A stretch of 64,000 nucleotides of DNA from Collinsella sp. AM33-4BH (GTDB taxonomy: Bacteria > Actinomycetota > Coriobacteriia > Coriobacteriales > Coriobacteriaceae), in contig NZ_QSIN01000001.1 of NCBI RefSeq assembly GCF_003469205.1, positions 1 through 64,000 of the forward strand, written 5' to 3'. The translations under genes and the position numbers were made by a program. A model generated the notes under the pieces. The model had not been told where the DNA came from and made no database searches. It worked only from the letters and a program-made list of their open reading frames with translations. Shown piece by piece: positions 1 to 7,523 of the stretch (position 1 is its first letter; the number at the start of each line of letters is the position of its first letter).

Positions 1-712
1 CGAGCGCGCAGACCGCAAGGCCCGCCAGCGTGAGCACGCCGTCCGCCGTGAGCGCCCCGCCGAGCGCCATGTCCGCCGCGAGCGGCTCGCCGCTCGGCAG
101 CACGGGGATGAAGCTCGTGGGGATGACCATGCTCGCCGACGGCGGAAAGAGCTGCGGCAGCGGCATCAGCGACCAGGCGAACCCACCCACGAGCTGCGCG
201 GCGAGCGGGCAGAAGATGCCCGCGAGCATGCCGAGCCGCGCCGTGAGGAAGAGCCCTGCGGGGATCATCCACGCCGCGGTCACCGTGTTGACGAGCGCGC
301 AGAGGAGCATCGTGAGCGTGCCCGCGGCCGTGAGGCCCTGCGAGGAGAACGCCGATCCCGCGAGGTAGATGCCGAAGACCACGAGGTTCGAGAGCGTGCA
401 GAGCGCGAGGCACCAGAGCGCCTTGGCCCACCAGGCGCGCCCGAGCGGGAAGCCCAGGCCCAGAAGCCCCCGCATCCGCGTGCGAGCGTCCGCCCGCGCG
501 ACGCACGCCACCACGAGCGAGAGACACACGGGCAGGAAGAGCGCGTACCAGTAGTTCCACGCGCTGAAGATCTGCACGCCCCGGTAGGGCATCGCGCCGA
601 GCAGCGGCATCGGCAGCGCCATGAGCACGGCCAGGCGAACCGGTGCCGCGTGGCGCGACTTCAGGGCCTCGGCGCGCAGGGCCGCGAGCAGGCCGCCTTT
701 CTCACCCGTCAT
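1..712 (-). CDS. Lantibiotic-protection-type ABC transporter permease (3' end outside window)
   Basis: Membrane subunit of an ABC-2 type exporter, probably of the LanE/LanG family that removes lantibiotics from the producer's or a resistant cell's membrane. About 237 codons are present before the window edge. The translation is a short cytosolic start (MTGEKGGLLAALRAEALKS) followed by several long hydrophobic stretches, as expected for a six-helix permease of about 250 residues. The start ATG overlaps the stop of the ATPase gene as ATGA, so the two are translationally coupled. The lantibiotic assignment rests mainly on the partner ATPase. GC content is visibly higher than in the genes to the right, which may reflect transfer. 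Confidence 0.7.
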   Translation of the reverse strand, partial: MTGEKGGLLAALRAEALKSRHAAPVRLAVLMALPMPLLGAMPYRGVQIFSAWNYWYALFLPVCLSLVVACVARADARTRMRGLLGLGFPLGRAWWAKALWCLALCTLSNLVVFGIYLAGSAFSSQGLTAAGTLTMLLCALVNTVTAAWMIPAGLFLTARLGMLAGIFCPLAAQLVGGFAWSLMPLPQLFPPSASMVIPTSFIPVLPSGEPLAADMALGGALTADGVLTLAGLAVCAL

Positions 713-1437
713 GCCGCCACCTCCCCGCGCGCTCGTCGCCCTTCCCGGCAGAAGCTCATGAAGAGTTCCTCGAGGTCCTGCCCGGGCCGAAGCGCATCCT
801 CGTAGGCGAGGCGCCCCCCGCAGATGATGCCGATGGTGTCCGCCATCTGCTGCACCTCGGAGAGGATGTGGCTCGAGACGATCACCGTCGTACCCGCCGC
901 CGCGAAGCCGCGGATCTGGTCGCGCAGCTCCTCGATGCCGATGGGGTCGAGCCCGTTGGTGGGCTCGTCGAGCACGAGCAGGCGTGGCCGGGCGATCAGC
1001 GCCAGCGCGAGCCCCAGGCGCTGCCGCATCCCCATCGAGAAGCGCCCGGCGCGCTTCTTCCCGGTGTCCGCGAGGTCCACGGCGGCGAGCACCTCATCTA
1101 TGCGGCTCTCGGGAAGGCCCAGCAGCGTGGTGCGCACGCGCAGGTTCTCGCGCGCGGTGAGATTGGGGTAGAGCGGCGCCTCCTCGATGAGGCTGCCGAT
1201 TGCGTAGAGGTCCTCGCGGCGCCAGGCGTGCCCGGCAAAGAGGATCTCCCCGGCCGTCGGCCGCAGCATCCCGCAGATCATCTTGAGCGTTGTCGACTTG
1301 CCGGCGCCGTTGGGACCGAGCAGCCCGTACACCTCGCCCTCGCGGATATGAAGGCTCACATCGGCCACGGCGTCCTGCGCCTGGTCGCCGCGGCCGAAGC
1401 GCTTGGTGAGCCCACGCGTCTCGAGCATGTAACCCAT
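709..1437 (-). CDS. Lantibiotic-protection ABC transporter ATP-binding subunit (LanF/MutF-like)
   Basis: ATPase that powers export of lantibiotic-type peptides from the membrane. The 242-residue protein has Walker A GPNGAGKST at 41-49, signature FSMGMRQRL at 132-140, Walker B LLVLDEPTNGLD at 152-163 and an SSH switch histidine. The usual Q-loop glutamine is replaced by glutamate in IEEAPLYPNL (83-92), the E-loop typical of LanF proteins and the best argument against a generic ABC ATPase. The start is supported by AAAGGA upstream. No lantibiotic precursor or biosynthesis gene is visible, so it may be an orphan immunity system or part of a cluster beyond the left edge. Confidence 0.85.
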   Translation of the reverse strand: MGYMLETRGLTKRFGRGDQAQDAVADVSLHIREGEVYGLLGPNGAGKSTTLKMICGMLRPTAGEILFAGHAWRREDLYAIGSLIEEAPLYPNLTARENLRVRTTLLGLPESRIDEVLAAVDLADTGKKRAGRFSMGMRQRLGLALALIARPRLLVLDEPTNGLDPIGIEELRDQIRGFAAAGTTVIVSSHILSEVQQMADTIGIICGGRLAYEDALRPGQDLEELFMSFCREGRRARGEVAA

Positions 1438-1832
1438 GGGTTTATCCTTTCTCTTCCGGGAGCGCGGGCCGAGTCACCGTGCCCGCGCGCCTTACCTTTC
1501 GGGTTCACCATCCATGGTGGGGCGCGTTTCTAACGAAGCCATAACGGCCGTTGGGTTCTTTTGGCGCCAACCCTTCTCGACCCGCACATCATGATTAATT
1601 TGCTTAAGGCAACAACTTTCCCGATCGATGTAATCACCGAATCAAAACGTGTACATCAGCCATCAAAGATGCCGAAAATGTCATATTTGGAGGCTGATGT
1701 ACACAAATGCAGAATCCCGCACAACCCAGTAGCATCCTCCATATGTCTGGACTCTCTATGCTTACGCTGGATAGACATCGCCGGAACGGGTATAGTATCG
1801 AAAGTTTTGTCGTTAACCAGCGGGGGAGTCCT
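1438..1832. other. Intergenic region between divergent transporter and phosphatidyltransferase genes
   Basis: No convincing gene. It holds several dyad symmetries: GCGCGGGC/GCCCGCGC at 1462-1488, CACCATCCATGGTG at 1506-1519, and two 10-bp palindromes, AACGGCCGTT (1543-1552) and TTGGCGCCAA (1561-1570), 8 bp apart. A 13-bp inverted repeat lies at 1649-1704. TATAGT at 1791-1796 is a likely -10 box for the rightward gene. Base composition falls from GC-rich to AT-richer near 1560, consistent with a junction between transporter DNA and core genome. Confidence 0.5.
1649..1704. repeat. 13-bp perfect inverted repeat
   Basis: GTGTACATCAGCC at 1649-1661 is repeated inverted at 1692-1704, with a 30-nt spacer. 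No T-run follows on either side, so an operator or mRNA leader hairpin is as likely as a terminator. Confidence 0.5.
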
Positions 1833-2537
1833 GTGGGCATCAAAAAGAAGATCAAAAAGGAGCTTATCGGCACTTCCGATTACCCGTCGAATAAGATCTT
1901 TACGATCTCCAATTTCATCACCTTTACGCGCCTGATCCTCACCCTGGTATTTCTTTACCTGTTTGTGACGGATAACAACCGCGTCATCGCCATCGTTATC
2001 TACGCCGTTGCCGCCTCTACCGACTGGATGGACGGTCAGATCGCCCGCATGACCAAGACGGTCTCGTGGCTCGGCAAGGTCATGGATCCCATTTGTGACC
2101 GTGCGCTGTTATTCACCGGCGTCTTGGGACTGGTAGTCCGCGGAGAGCTGCCCATCTGGGTCTGCGTGCTCATTATTGGCCGCGACATCTATCTGGGCAT
2201 CGGCACGCTTATCGTTCGTCATTATCACCGTCGCCCCATCGATGTCGTCTTTCCCGGAAAGATTGCCACTGCACTGCTCATGACCGGCTTCTCGCTCATG
2301 CTGCTCGGGTTCCCCGTTATTGACGGCCTGCATCTTTTACCTTCAACCCTTACGGCCTTCCCGGGCCTCAACGGAAGCTCGGTGCCCCTCGGCATCTTCT
2401 TTGTGTACGGCGGCGTGATCTTCTCCATGCTCACGGCTGTCATCTATTCCATTAAGGGCGGAGTGGCCATTAAACAGGCTCTCGCGCATCCCGAGGACGA
2501 GGACATCGACTTTCTGAACCCCGAAATCGAAGACTGA
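1833..2537 (+). CDS. CDP-alcohol phosphatidyltransferase (PgsA2-like)
   Basis: Integral membrane enzyme that transfers a phosphatidyl group from CDP-diacylglycerol to an alcohol. The 234-residue protein has the full family motif: D64, D67-G68, A71-R72, G81, D85 and D89. Several hydrophobic helices follow. The GTG at 1833 is chosen because GGGGGAG lies just upstream; earlier in-frame ATGs have no ribosome site. A second family member, the probable housekeeping pgsA, lies at 22750, so the alcohol used here is uncertain. The order phosphatidyltransferase, FHA protein, MerR regulator resembles the mycobacterial pgsA2-garA-Rv1828 neighbourhood. Confidence 0.8.
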   Translation: MGIKKKIKKELIGTSDYPSNKIFTISNFITFTRLILTLVFLYLFVTDNNRVIAIVIYAVAASTDWMDGQIARMTKTVSWLGKVMDPICDRALLFTGVLGLVVRGELPIWVCVLIIGRDIYLGIGTLIVRHYHRRPIDVVFPGKIATALLMTGFSLMLLGFPVIDGLHLLPSTLTAFPGLNGSSVPLGIFFVYGGVIFSMLTAVIYSIKGGVAIKQALAHPEDEDIDFLNPEIED

Positions 2538-2603
2538 TTCGTTGGGGTATGATTACGTACGGTTCATTATTTGCGGCACGTCCGCGATAAGTTAGGGGTT
2601 GTC

Positions 2604-3038
2604 ATGGACAACATGGTTAATAATATGCCTCAGAATGATAAGACTGCTGACGCTACCTGCGTATTCCGCGTGCCTTCAAGCGACGTCACCGTTCCCGACC
2701 TCATGGCCAACGTGCGCATCACCGCCCCCGTTCTGTCCATCGTCAAGGGTCCGCAGACTGGTGCCGCCTTTGAGCTCGAGGACGACGTGACCACCATCGG
2801 CCGCGATCCTGCGAACGGCATCTTCCTCAATGACATGACCGTTTCGCGCAGCCACGCGCGCATTATTCGCGAGGGCCTCGGCGCTCGCATCGAGGATCTG
2901 GGTTCGCTCAATGGCACCTGGGTCGACGGCGCCATCGTCAATGCGGCCCCGCTGCACGACGGTTCTTCCGTCCAGATCGGTACGTTTACGCTCATCTACC
3001 ACGAGAGCACGCCGGAGCGCATCGAAACCGGTGAGTAG
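2604..3038 (+). CDS. FHA-domain protein, GarA-like
   Basis: Small cytosolic phosphopeptide-binding protein of 144 residues. The FHA core has G66-R67, S81-R82-S83-H84 and N103-G104. The N-terminal tail contains DATCVFR (16-22), which resembles the ETTSVFR segment phosphorylated in mycobacterial GarA; only the second of the two threonines is kept, as Thr18. GarA binds and restrains 2-oxoglutarate enzymes until its tail is phosphorylated and folds onto the FHA domain. Whether that switch works here is inference. The start at 2604 has AGGGG seven bases upstream, and the stop is 3 bases before the MerR gene. Confidence 0.85.
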   Translation: MDNMVNNMPQNDKTADATCVFRVPSSDVTVPDLMANVRITAPVLSIVKGPQTGAAFELEDDVTTIGRDPANGIFLNDMTVSRSHARIIREGLGARIEDLGSLNGTWVDGAIVNAAPLHDGSSVQIGTFTLIYHESTPERIETGE

Positions 3039-3041
3039 GGC

Positions 3042-3920
3042 ATGGCCGAACGCAACTATCTGAGTATCGGCCAAGTCGTCAACCTACTTCGAGGCGCATA
3101 CCCCGATCTTTCGAACTCAAAAATTAGATTTCTAGAAGATGAGGGGCTCATTACCCCTCATCGTACGCCTAAGGGATACCGTCAGTACTCCAAGGAGGAC
3201 GTTGATCGCCTGGAGGTCATCCTGCACTTGCAGAAGACCCGCTACATGCCGCTCAACGTGATTAAGCAGCGCTTGGAAAACGCCACGGACCTGTCAACGC
3301 TCGCTTACGAGGTGGGCTTGCTGTCCGATGTTCCGCTCAAGACGGAGCCCAAGGAGACTAAGCAAAAGCTGCATCCCATTGAGACCATTCCCGATATGCT
3401 GGGCGTCGAGATTTCGTTTATCCGCTCGCTCGCCGAGAACGACCTCATTCGCATCATCAAGAGTCCGCAGAATCGTGAGCTCGTCGATGGTCGCGATTTT
3501 CCAATCATCCGCTACTGCTCCGAGCTGTCACGCTTCCATATCGAGCCCCGCAACCTGCGTCAGTACGTGTCTTCCGCCAACCGCGAGTCCTCGATGTTTG
3601 AGCAGGTGCTCGTGAGCATGCTCGGAATGGATACCTCCGATGACGAGCGCGACGCCAAGCTCGAGCGTGCGTTTAAGAAGCTTCACGACCTGACCGAGGG
3701 TGTGCACACTGCGCTGCTCAAGAACCGCGTTTTTGAGTCGCTCAACGCCGTGGTCGAGGACGCCGACATCGATGCACTCGATGAGGAAATCGCTCGCTCC
3801 GAGTCCACCAAGACCAAAAACGAAGAAACTGCCGCGCCGGCTTCGCACGAGGATTCTCTCGTAAAGCCGCTCAAGGTCGTCGCCCCTTCGCAATCCGGCA
3901 CCGTCACCGCGGGCAAATAA
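3042..3920 (+). CDS. MerR-family transcriptional regulator (Rv1828-like)
   Basis: DNA-binding regulator of 292 residues. A MerR winged helix occupies about residues 5-75 (LSIGQVVNLL, KIRFLEDEGLI, GYRQYSKEDV). A second helical, partly MerR-like region follows at about 120-185, and the C-terminal tail (about 245-292) is charged and probably disordered. No metal-binding cysteine pattern is evident, so it is unlikely to be a classical metal sensor. It lies directly behind the FHA gene, as in mycobacteria, suggesting a shared function. Its ligand and targets cannot be read from the sequence. Confidence 0.85.
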   Translation: MAERNYLSIGQVVNLLRGAYPDLSNSKIRFLEDEGLITPHRTPKGYRQYSKEDVDRLEVILHLQKTRYMPLNVIKQRLENATDLSTLAYEVGLLSDVPLKTEPKETKQKLHPIETIPDMLGVEISFIRSLAENDLIRIIKSPQNRELVDGRDFPIIRYCSELSRFHIEPRNLRQYVSSANRESSMFEQVLVSMLGMDTSDDERDAKLERAFKKLHDLTEGVHTALLKNRVFESLNAVVEDADIDALDEEIARSESTKTKNEETAAPASHEDSLVKPLKVVAPSQSGTVTAGK

Positions 3921-3960
3921 CCGCTGCTGATATTTCGGCAACCCATTGAAAGGTCATGCA

Positions 3961-4491
3961 ATGTACGACTTCGAATCTCAAATCGTCGACATCCCCGACT
4001 ATCCCGAGCCCGGAGTCATCTTTAAAGACATCACGCCGCTCTTTGGCAATCCCGAGGCGCTCAAAGCCATGACCGATACCCTCGCCGAGCACTTTGCCGG
4101 CATGGGAATCACCAAGGTCGTGGGTCCCGAGGCTCGCGGCTTTATGGTTGGCGTACCGGTGGCTGTAGCCCTTGGCGCCGGCTTTGTTCCCGCACGTAAA
4201 CCGGGCAAGCTGCCGCGCGAGACCGTAAGCCAGAGCTACGAGCTCGAGTACGGCACCGATTCAATTGAGATCCATGCCGACGCTATCAGCTCTAAAGATA
4301 CCGTGTTGATTCTGGACGACTTGGTCGCGACGGGCGGAACCGTCGAGGCAACAGGTAAACTGGTGCGAGATATGGGCGCAAAGCTTGTGGGCTACGGGTG
4401 TATCCTTGAGCTTGCGTTTCTCAACCCGCGCGAGAAGCTCACGCCGACTGACGACGATGTTGAGCTCTTTAGCCTGGTATCGGTGGACTAG
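3961..4491 (+). CDS. apt: Adenine phosphoribosyltransferase
   Basis: Converts adenine and PRPP to AMP in purine salvage. The 176-residue protein begins with the characteristic DIPDYPEPGVIFKDITPL stretch and has the PRPP-binding loop VLILDDLVATGGT at 115-127. Length matches the family. The ATG at 3961 is chosen over a TTG five codons upstream because AAAGG lies 8 bases before it. It probably shares a transcript with the regulators upstream. Confidence 0.95.
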   Translation: MYDFESQIVDIPDYPEPGVIFKDITPLFGNPEALKAMTDTLAEHFAGMGITKVVGPEARGFMVGVPVAVALGAGFVPARKPGKLPRETVSQSYELEYGTDSIEIHADAISSKDTVLILDDLVATGGTVEATGKLVRDMGAKLVGYGCILELAFLNPREKLTPTDDDVELFSLVSVD

Positions 4492-4523
4492 CCGTTACCC
4501 TTAGTTACTGGAAAGGAAGCTAC

Positions 4524-5648
4524 ATGCGCACAGCAAACACGCACAAAAACATGGCACGCTGCGCTGCTACGGCAACCCTCGCTTGTGTTTTGGGCTTGGG
4601 CCTCGCGGCTCCTGCCTACGCCGATACCGCATCCGACCTTGCCGCTGCTCGTACGAAGCTCGAGCAGATCGGTACCCAAACTCAGCAGATTTACGATGAG
4701 CTTGCCACGCAGACGCAGGCGCTCGATCAGACTGCCGGCGAGATCACGCAAAAGCAGCAGGAGATCGCCGATGGTCAGGCCAAGCTCTCGACCTATGTCG
4801 CCGGCGAGTACAAAACCGGCGGTCTGAGCCTGCTTCAGGTTCTGACGGGTGTCGATGATCTGAGCGATATGCTCAACCGTCTGTTCTACTACGGCAAAGT
4901 TTCCGATAAGCAGGCTCAGACCATTCAAGAGGTAAAGGAGCTTAAGCAGCAGCTAACCGATAAACAGGCCGAGCAGGAGAAGAACGTCGCCGCCACGCAA
5001 AAGAAGGTCGACGAGCTTAATGCTCAGCAGGCTGAAGCCCAGAACGTCGTAAATTCCCTGGATTCGCAGCTGCAGGCCGAGCTTGCCGCCGAGGCCGAGG
5101 CCAATGCCGCGCTGCAGGCCGGCATCAACGCCAGCACCGCCGAGAAGGCCACGGTGAGCAACGAGACTGCCGGTACGACCGAGAACACCAACAACGGTGG
5201 CCAGACCAGCAATAACAACCAGGGCGGCAACACTCCGGCTCCTACGCCGGCACCTGCTCCGATGCCGCAGCCCTCCACGCCTGCTCCGGCTCCGACGCCT
5301 TCTGCTCCGAGCCAGTCCGTCGATGGCGGTTCTGTTGTCTCGCGTGCATACAGCAAGCTTGGTTGCGCTTATTCCTGGGGCGGAATTGGCCCGAACAGCT
5401 TCGACTGCTCTGGTTTTGTTAGCTATTGCCTCACTGGTCGCTATTGCCGCCTCGGCACCACGGGTACCTTTATGGGCTGGACGCGTGTGTCTGATCCGCA
5501 GCCCGGTGACGTTGTTGTCAACTCGTACCACACCGGCATTTACATCGGTGGTGGTCAGATGATTCATGCTTCCGACTACAACACGGGTGTTATCATCAGC
5601 TCCGTTGCCGCCGGCATGAACAACAACTATATCTTCGTTCGTTACTAA
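4524..5648 (+). CDS. Secreted NlpC/P60 peptidoglycan endopeptidase with coiled-coil N-terminus
   Basis: Exported cell-wall hydrolase of 374 residues, probably cleaving stem-peptide bonds. A signal peptide (hydrophobic core about 15-33, cut after AYA) precedes a long coiled coil rich in Gln, Glu, Lys and Ala (about 36-205), then a low-complexity Asn/Gly and Pro/Ala/Thr linker (about 210-265). The C-terminal NlpC/P60 domain has catalytic Cys295 in FDCSG and His336 in YHTGIYIG, with His348 as a candidate third residue. The layout resembles RipA and PcsB-type hydrolases, in which the coiled coil controls activity. A strong ribosome site (GGAAAGGAAG) supports the start. Confidence 0.92.
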   Translation: MRTANTHKNMARCAATATLACVLGLGLAAPAYADTASDLAAARTKLEQIGTQTQQIYDELATQTQALDQTAGEITQKQQEIADGQAKLSTYVAGEYKTGGLSLLQVLTGVDDLSDMLNRLFYYGKVSDKQAQTIQEVKELKQQLTDKQAEQEKNVAATQKKVDELNAQQAEAQNVVNSLDSQLQAELAAEAEANAALQAGINASTAEKATVSNETAGTTENTNNGGQTSNNNQGGNTPAPTPAPAPMPQPSTPAPAPTPSAPSQSVDGGSVVSRAYSKLGCAYSWGGIGPNSFDCSGFVSYCLTGRYCRLGTTGTFMGWTRVSDPQPGDVVVNSYHTGIYIGGGQMIHASDYNTGVIISSVAAGMNNNYIFVRY

Positions 5649-5673
5649 GTCATCTTACACAGCGTGTGAATGT

Positions 5674-5714
5674 GGACCTCGTGGCTTTAAGTCGCGAGGT
5701 CCATTCTATTTTTC
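5674..5714 (+). terminator. Rho-independent terminator after the NlpC/P60 gene
   Basis: GGACCTCG at 5674-5681 pairs with CGAGGTCC at 5695-5702, followed by ATTCTATTTTTC. Confidence 0.8.
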
Positions 5715-5723
5715 TCTAATCTT

Positions 5724-5785
5724 GTACGGCTATCTAGTATTCAAAACTAGATAGCCGTACATTCAGTTTGCAAGATGGCTATAAT
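5724..5785 (+). promoter_or_regulatory. Control region of the degV gene: 15-bp inverted repeat plus -10 box
   Basis: A perfect 15-bp inverted repeat (arms 5724-5738 and 5746-5760, GTACGGCTATCTAGT, 7-nt spacer) ends about 20 bases before a TATAAT at 5780-5785. No clear -35 hexamer is present, so the repeat is placed to act as an operator or activator site. It contains CAAAACTAGA (5742-5751), which recurs upstream of the neighbouring DUF1836 gene. Confidence 0.6.
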
Positions 5786-5814
5786 TGTTGAGGAACAATT
5801 AGAAAGGACCCTCT

Positions 5815-6681
5815 ATGAGCTGGGCACTTATCTCCGATTCAAGCTGCAACCTCCGCGATTGGCAACCGACCGCGCCCCATACCACCTTTGCATTTGCGCC
5901 CCTCAAAATTCGAGTGGGGGAGCGTGAATTCATCGATGACCTTTCGCTCGATGTTCATGAGCTCAACTGCGCTGTTCAGGCGGAGACGAACGCTTCTTCG
6001 AGCGCTTGTCCCAGCGTAGGGGAGTGGGCCGAGCTCTTCAAATTGGCAGACAAGACCATCTGCATGCCAATCTCTGAGGGCGTGTCGGGCAGCTACAACG
6101 CAGCAGCCACGGCTCGCGATATGGTTCTTGCCGAGGAGCCCGACCGGCAGATTCATCTAGTCAATTCGCGCGCAGCTGGCGGCAAAATGGACCTCATTTT
6201 CTTGCTGTTCGACCGCTATCTTGCAAGCAATCCGGATGTCTCATTCGAGGACGCTTGCGCATACTTCGATAGCCTTGAACAGAACAGCAAAATCCTCTTC
6301 AGCTTGTGCAATTACGAAAACCTGGCCAAAGCCGGACGTATCCCTAAGGCAGCCGGCGTCATTGCCAACAAGCTCAATATTCGCATTTTGGGCACGGCGA
6401 GTGAAGCCGGTAAAATCGAACTCGTTGGGCACACGCGTGGCGAAAAGAAGATGCTCAACAAGATCATCGACACCATGGAAGCCGAAGATTTTACGGGCGG
6501 CGAGGTCGTTATCGACCATGTCGAGAATGAGGCAGGCGCCCAAGCACTTGCCAGCCGAATTGTGGAGCGCTGGCCAGGCTCCAAGACTATCATCATGCCC
6601 TGTAACGGGCTAGATTCATACTATGCCGAAATGCATGGGCTCATTATCGGATACGGCATGGGCGTGGCTTCGGGCCAATAA
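5815..6681 (+). CDS. DegV-family fatty-acid-binding protein
   Basis: Cytosolic protein of 288 residues in the DegV/FakB family, which binds a fatty acid and in many Gram-positive bacteria presents it to the kinase FakA. It starts with the typical SWALISDSSCNL and has the conserved ISEGVSGSYN segment near residue 88. The C-terminal half ends in a glycine-rich IIGYGMGVASG as in relatives. No fakA gene is in the window. It has its own promoter and terminator, and converges with a DUF1836 gene. Confidence 0.88.
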   Translation: MSWALISDSSCNLRDWQPTAPHTTFAFAPLKIRVGEREFIDDLSLDVHELNCAVQAETNASSSACPSVGEWAELFKLADKTICMPISEGVSGSYNAAATARDMVLAEEPDRQIHLVNSRAAGGKMDLIFLLFDRYLASNPDVSFEDACAYFDSLEQNSKILFSLCNYENLAKAGRIPKAAGVIANKLNIRILGTASEAGKIELVGHTRGEKKMLNKIIDTMEAEDFTGGEVVIDHVENEAGAQALASRIVERWPGSKTIIMPCNGLDSYYAEMHGLIIGYGMGVASGQ

Positions 6682-6701
6682 AGTCCAACCAAGCAAAAAT
6701 A

Positions 6702-6745
6702 CGGGCGGGACAAAGTGACAGATGGCCCTTTGTCCCGCCCGTTTT
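6702..6745. terminator. Bidirectional terminator between degV and DUF1836 genes
   Basis: A 14-bp perfect stem (CGGGCGGGACAAAG, 6702-6715, with its complement at 6728-6741) is followed by TTTTATAC on the plus strand. It sits between two convergent genes and can serve both. Confidence 0.85.
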
Positions 6746-6754
6746 ATACGTCGG

Positions 6755-7366
6755 CTAGCTATTAAACCCATTAAACTTTAGATAGCTCATCAGGTACGCC
6801 TTCGAAACGAAGGATGAAACTGCACTGCGCACAAGCAGCGACTCACGCGTTACCTGATGCGCCGTATCGGGAACCGGCGTCTGCTCGACGGAAAACGCCG
6901 AACGAATCGATGCCTCGAGCTGATCGACCACATAATCGAAGGCAGTCGGGGCATCGTAGCTCAAACGCTGAATGTTGAAGAGTGCCTGCACCGCAGCAAT
7001 AGGCAGCACCTGCTTAAAGATGCAAATAGCGATCAGACGGGCAATCTGCTCGCGGCCATATTGCTTTTTGACCGGAGCAGGCACCAGGCCGACCTTCACG
7101 TAGTTATTGATCATCGATGGCGTAATGACAGGGTGCTCAACGCAAATGGACAGCGGCTCCATCCACAGCGCAACATATTCAATAACCTGATCGCGATAGA
7201 GCGTTACGTTGGGCAGCTGATCATAGCGCGACAGACTCAACCTATTGAGTTTGCACACGATTTCGGACTGAATAAATGCATCGGGCAGCACCGTGGGCTG
7301 AATATCCTCAGGCTTAATACTGACCGACGAATCGGACATCGGAATAACGTGTTTAACGTGGTTCAT
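6755..7366 (-). CDS. DUF1836-domain protein, probable MerR-like regulator
   Basis: Protein of 203 residues with a DUF1836-type segment that looks like a helix-turn-helix: TPSMINNYVKVGLVPAPVKK then QYGREQIARLI. The family resembles the MerR DNA-binding domain and is usually annotated as uncharacterised. The start at 7366 is chosen for GGAGG seven bases upstream; the frame stays open further but without a ribosome site. Shared sequence in its own promoter and that of the convergent degV gene suggests it regulates both. That is inference. Confidence 0.75.
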   Translation of the reverse strand: MNHVKHVIPMSDSSVSIKPEDIQPTVLPDAFIQSEIVCKLNRLSLSRYDQLPNVTLYRDQVIEYVALWMEPLSICVEHPVITPSMINNYVKVGLVPAPVKKQYGREQIARLIAICIFKQVLPIAAVQALFNIQRLSYDAPTAFDYVVDQLEASIRSAFSVEQTPVPDTAHQVTRESLLVRSAVSSFVSKAYLMSYLKFNGFNS

Positions 7367-7390
7367 AAAGGTCCTCCGTTCATTTTCTAT

Positions 7391-7416
7391 ATTGTATTCT
7401 AGGTTTTCTAGTTTTG
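7391..7416 (-). promoter_or_regulatory. Promoter and candidate operator of the DUF1836 gene
   Basis: On the coding strand a TACAAT -10 box (7396-7391) is preceded by CTAG-5-CTAG (7411-7399) within CAAAACTAGA (7416-7407). The decamer is identical to one in the degV control region. Its position just upstream of the -10 box suits repression. Confidence 0.5.
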
Positions 7417-7436
7417 CATACCACATAGCCGGCAAG

Positions 7437-7480
7437 TAAAAGTGGTTGGACAACACATTGATGCATCGTCCAACCACTTT
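7437..7480 (-). terminator. Terminator after trxB
   Basis: AGTGGTTGGAC at 7441-7451 pairs with its complement at 7468-7478. On the minus strand the stem is followed by TTTTACTT. Confidence 0.7.
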
Positions 7481-7523
7481 GTGTAAAGATAGCAACCTTA
7501 CATAAGATATATTATCGTACTTA

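Noticed and set aside
1561..1935. 124-codon frame overlapping the phosphatidyltransferase start
   Set aside because: No ribosome site and no recognisable protein features; it overlaps the regulatory region and the real start at 1833.
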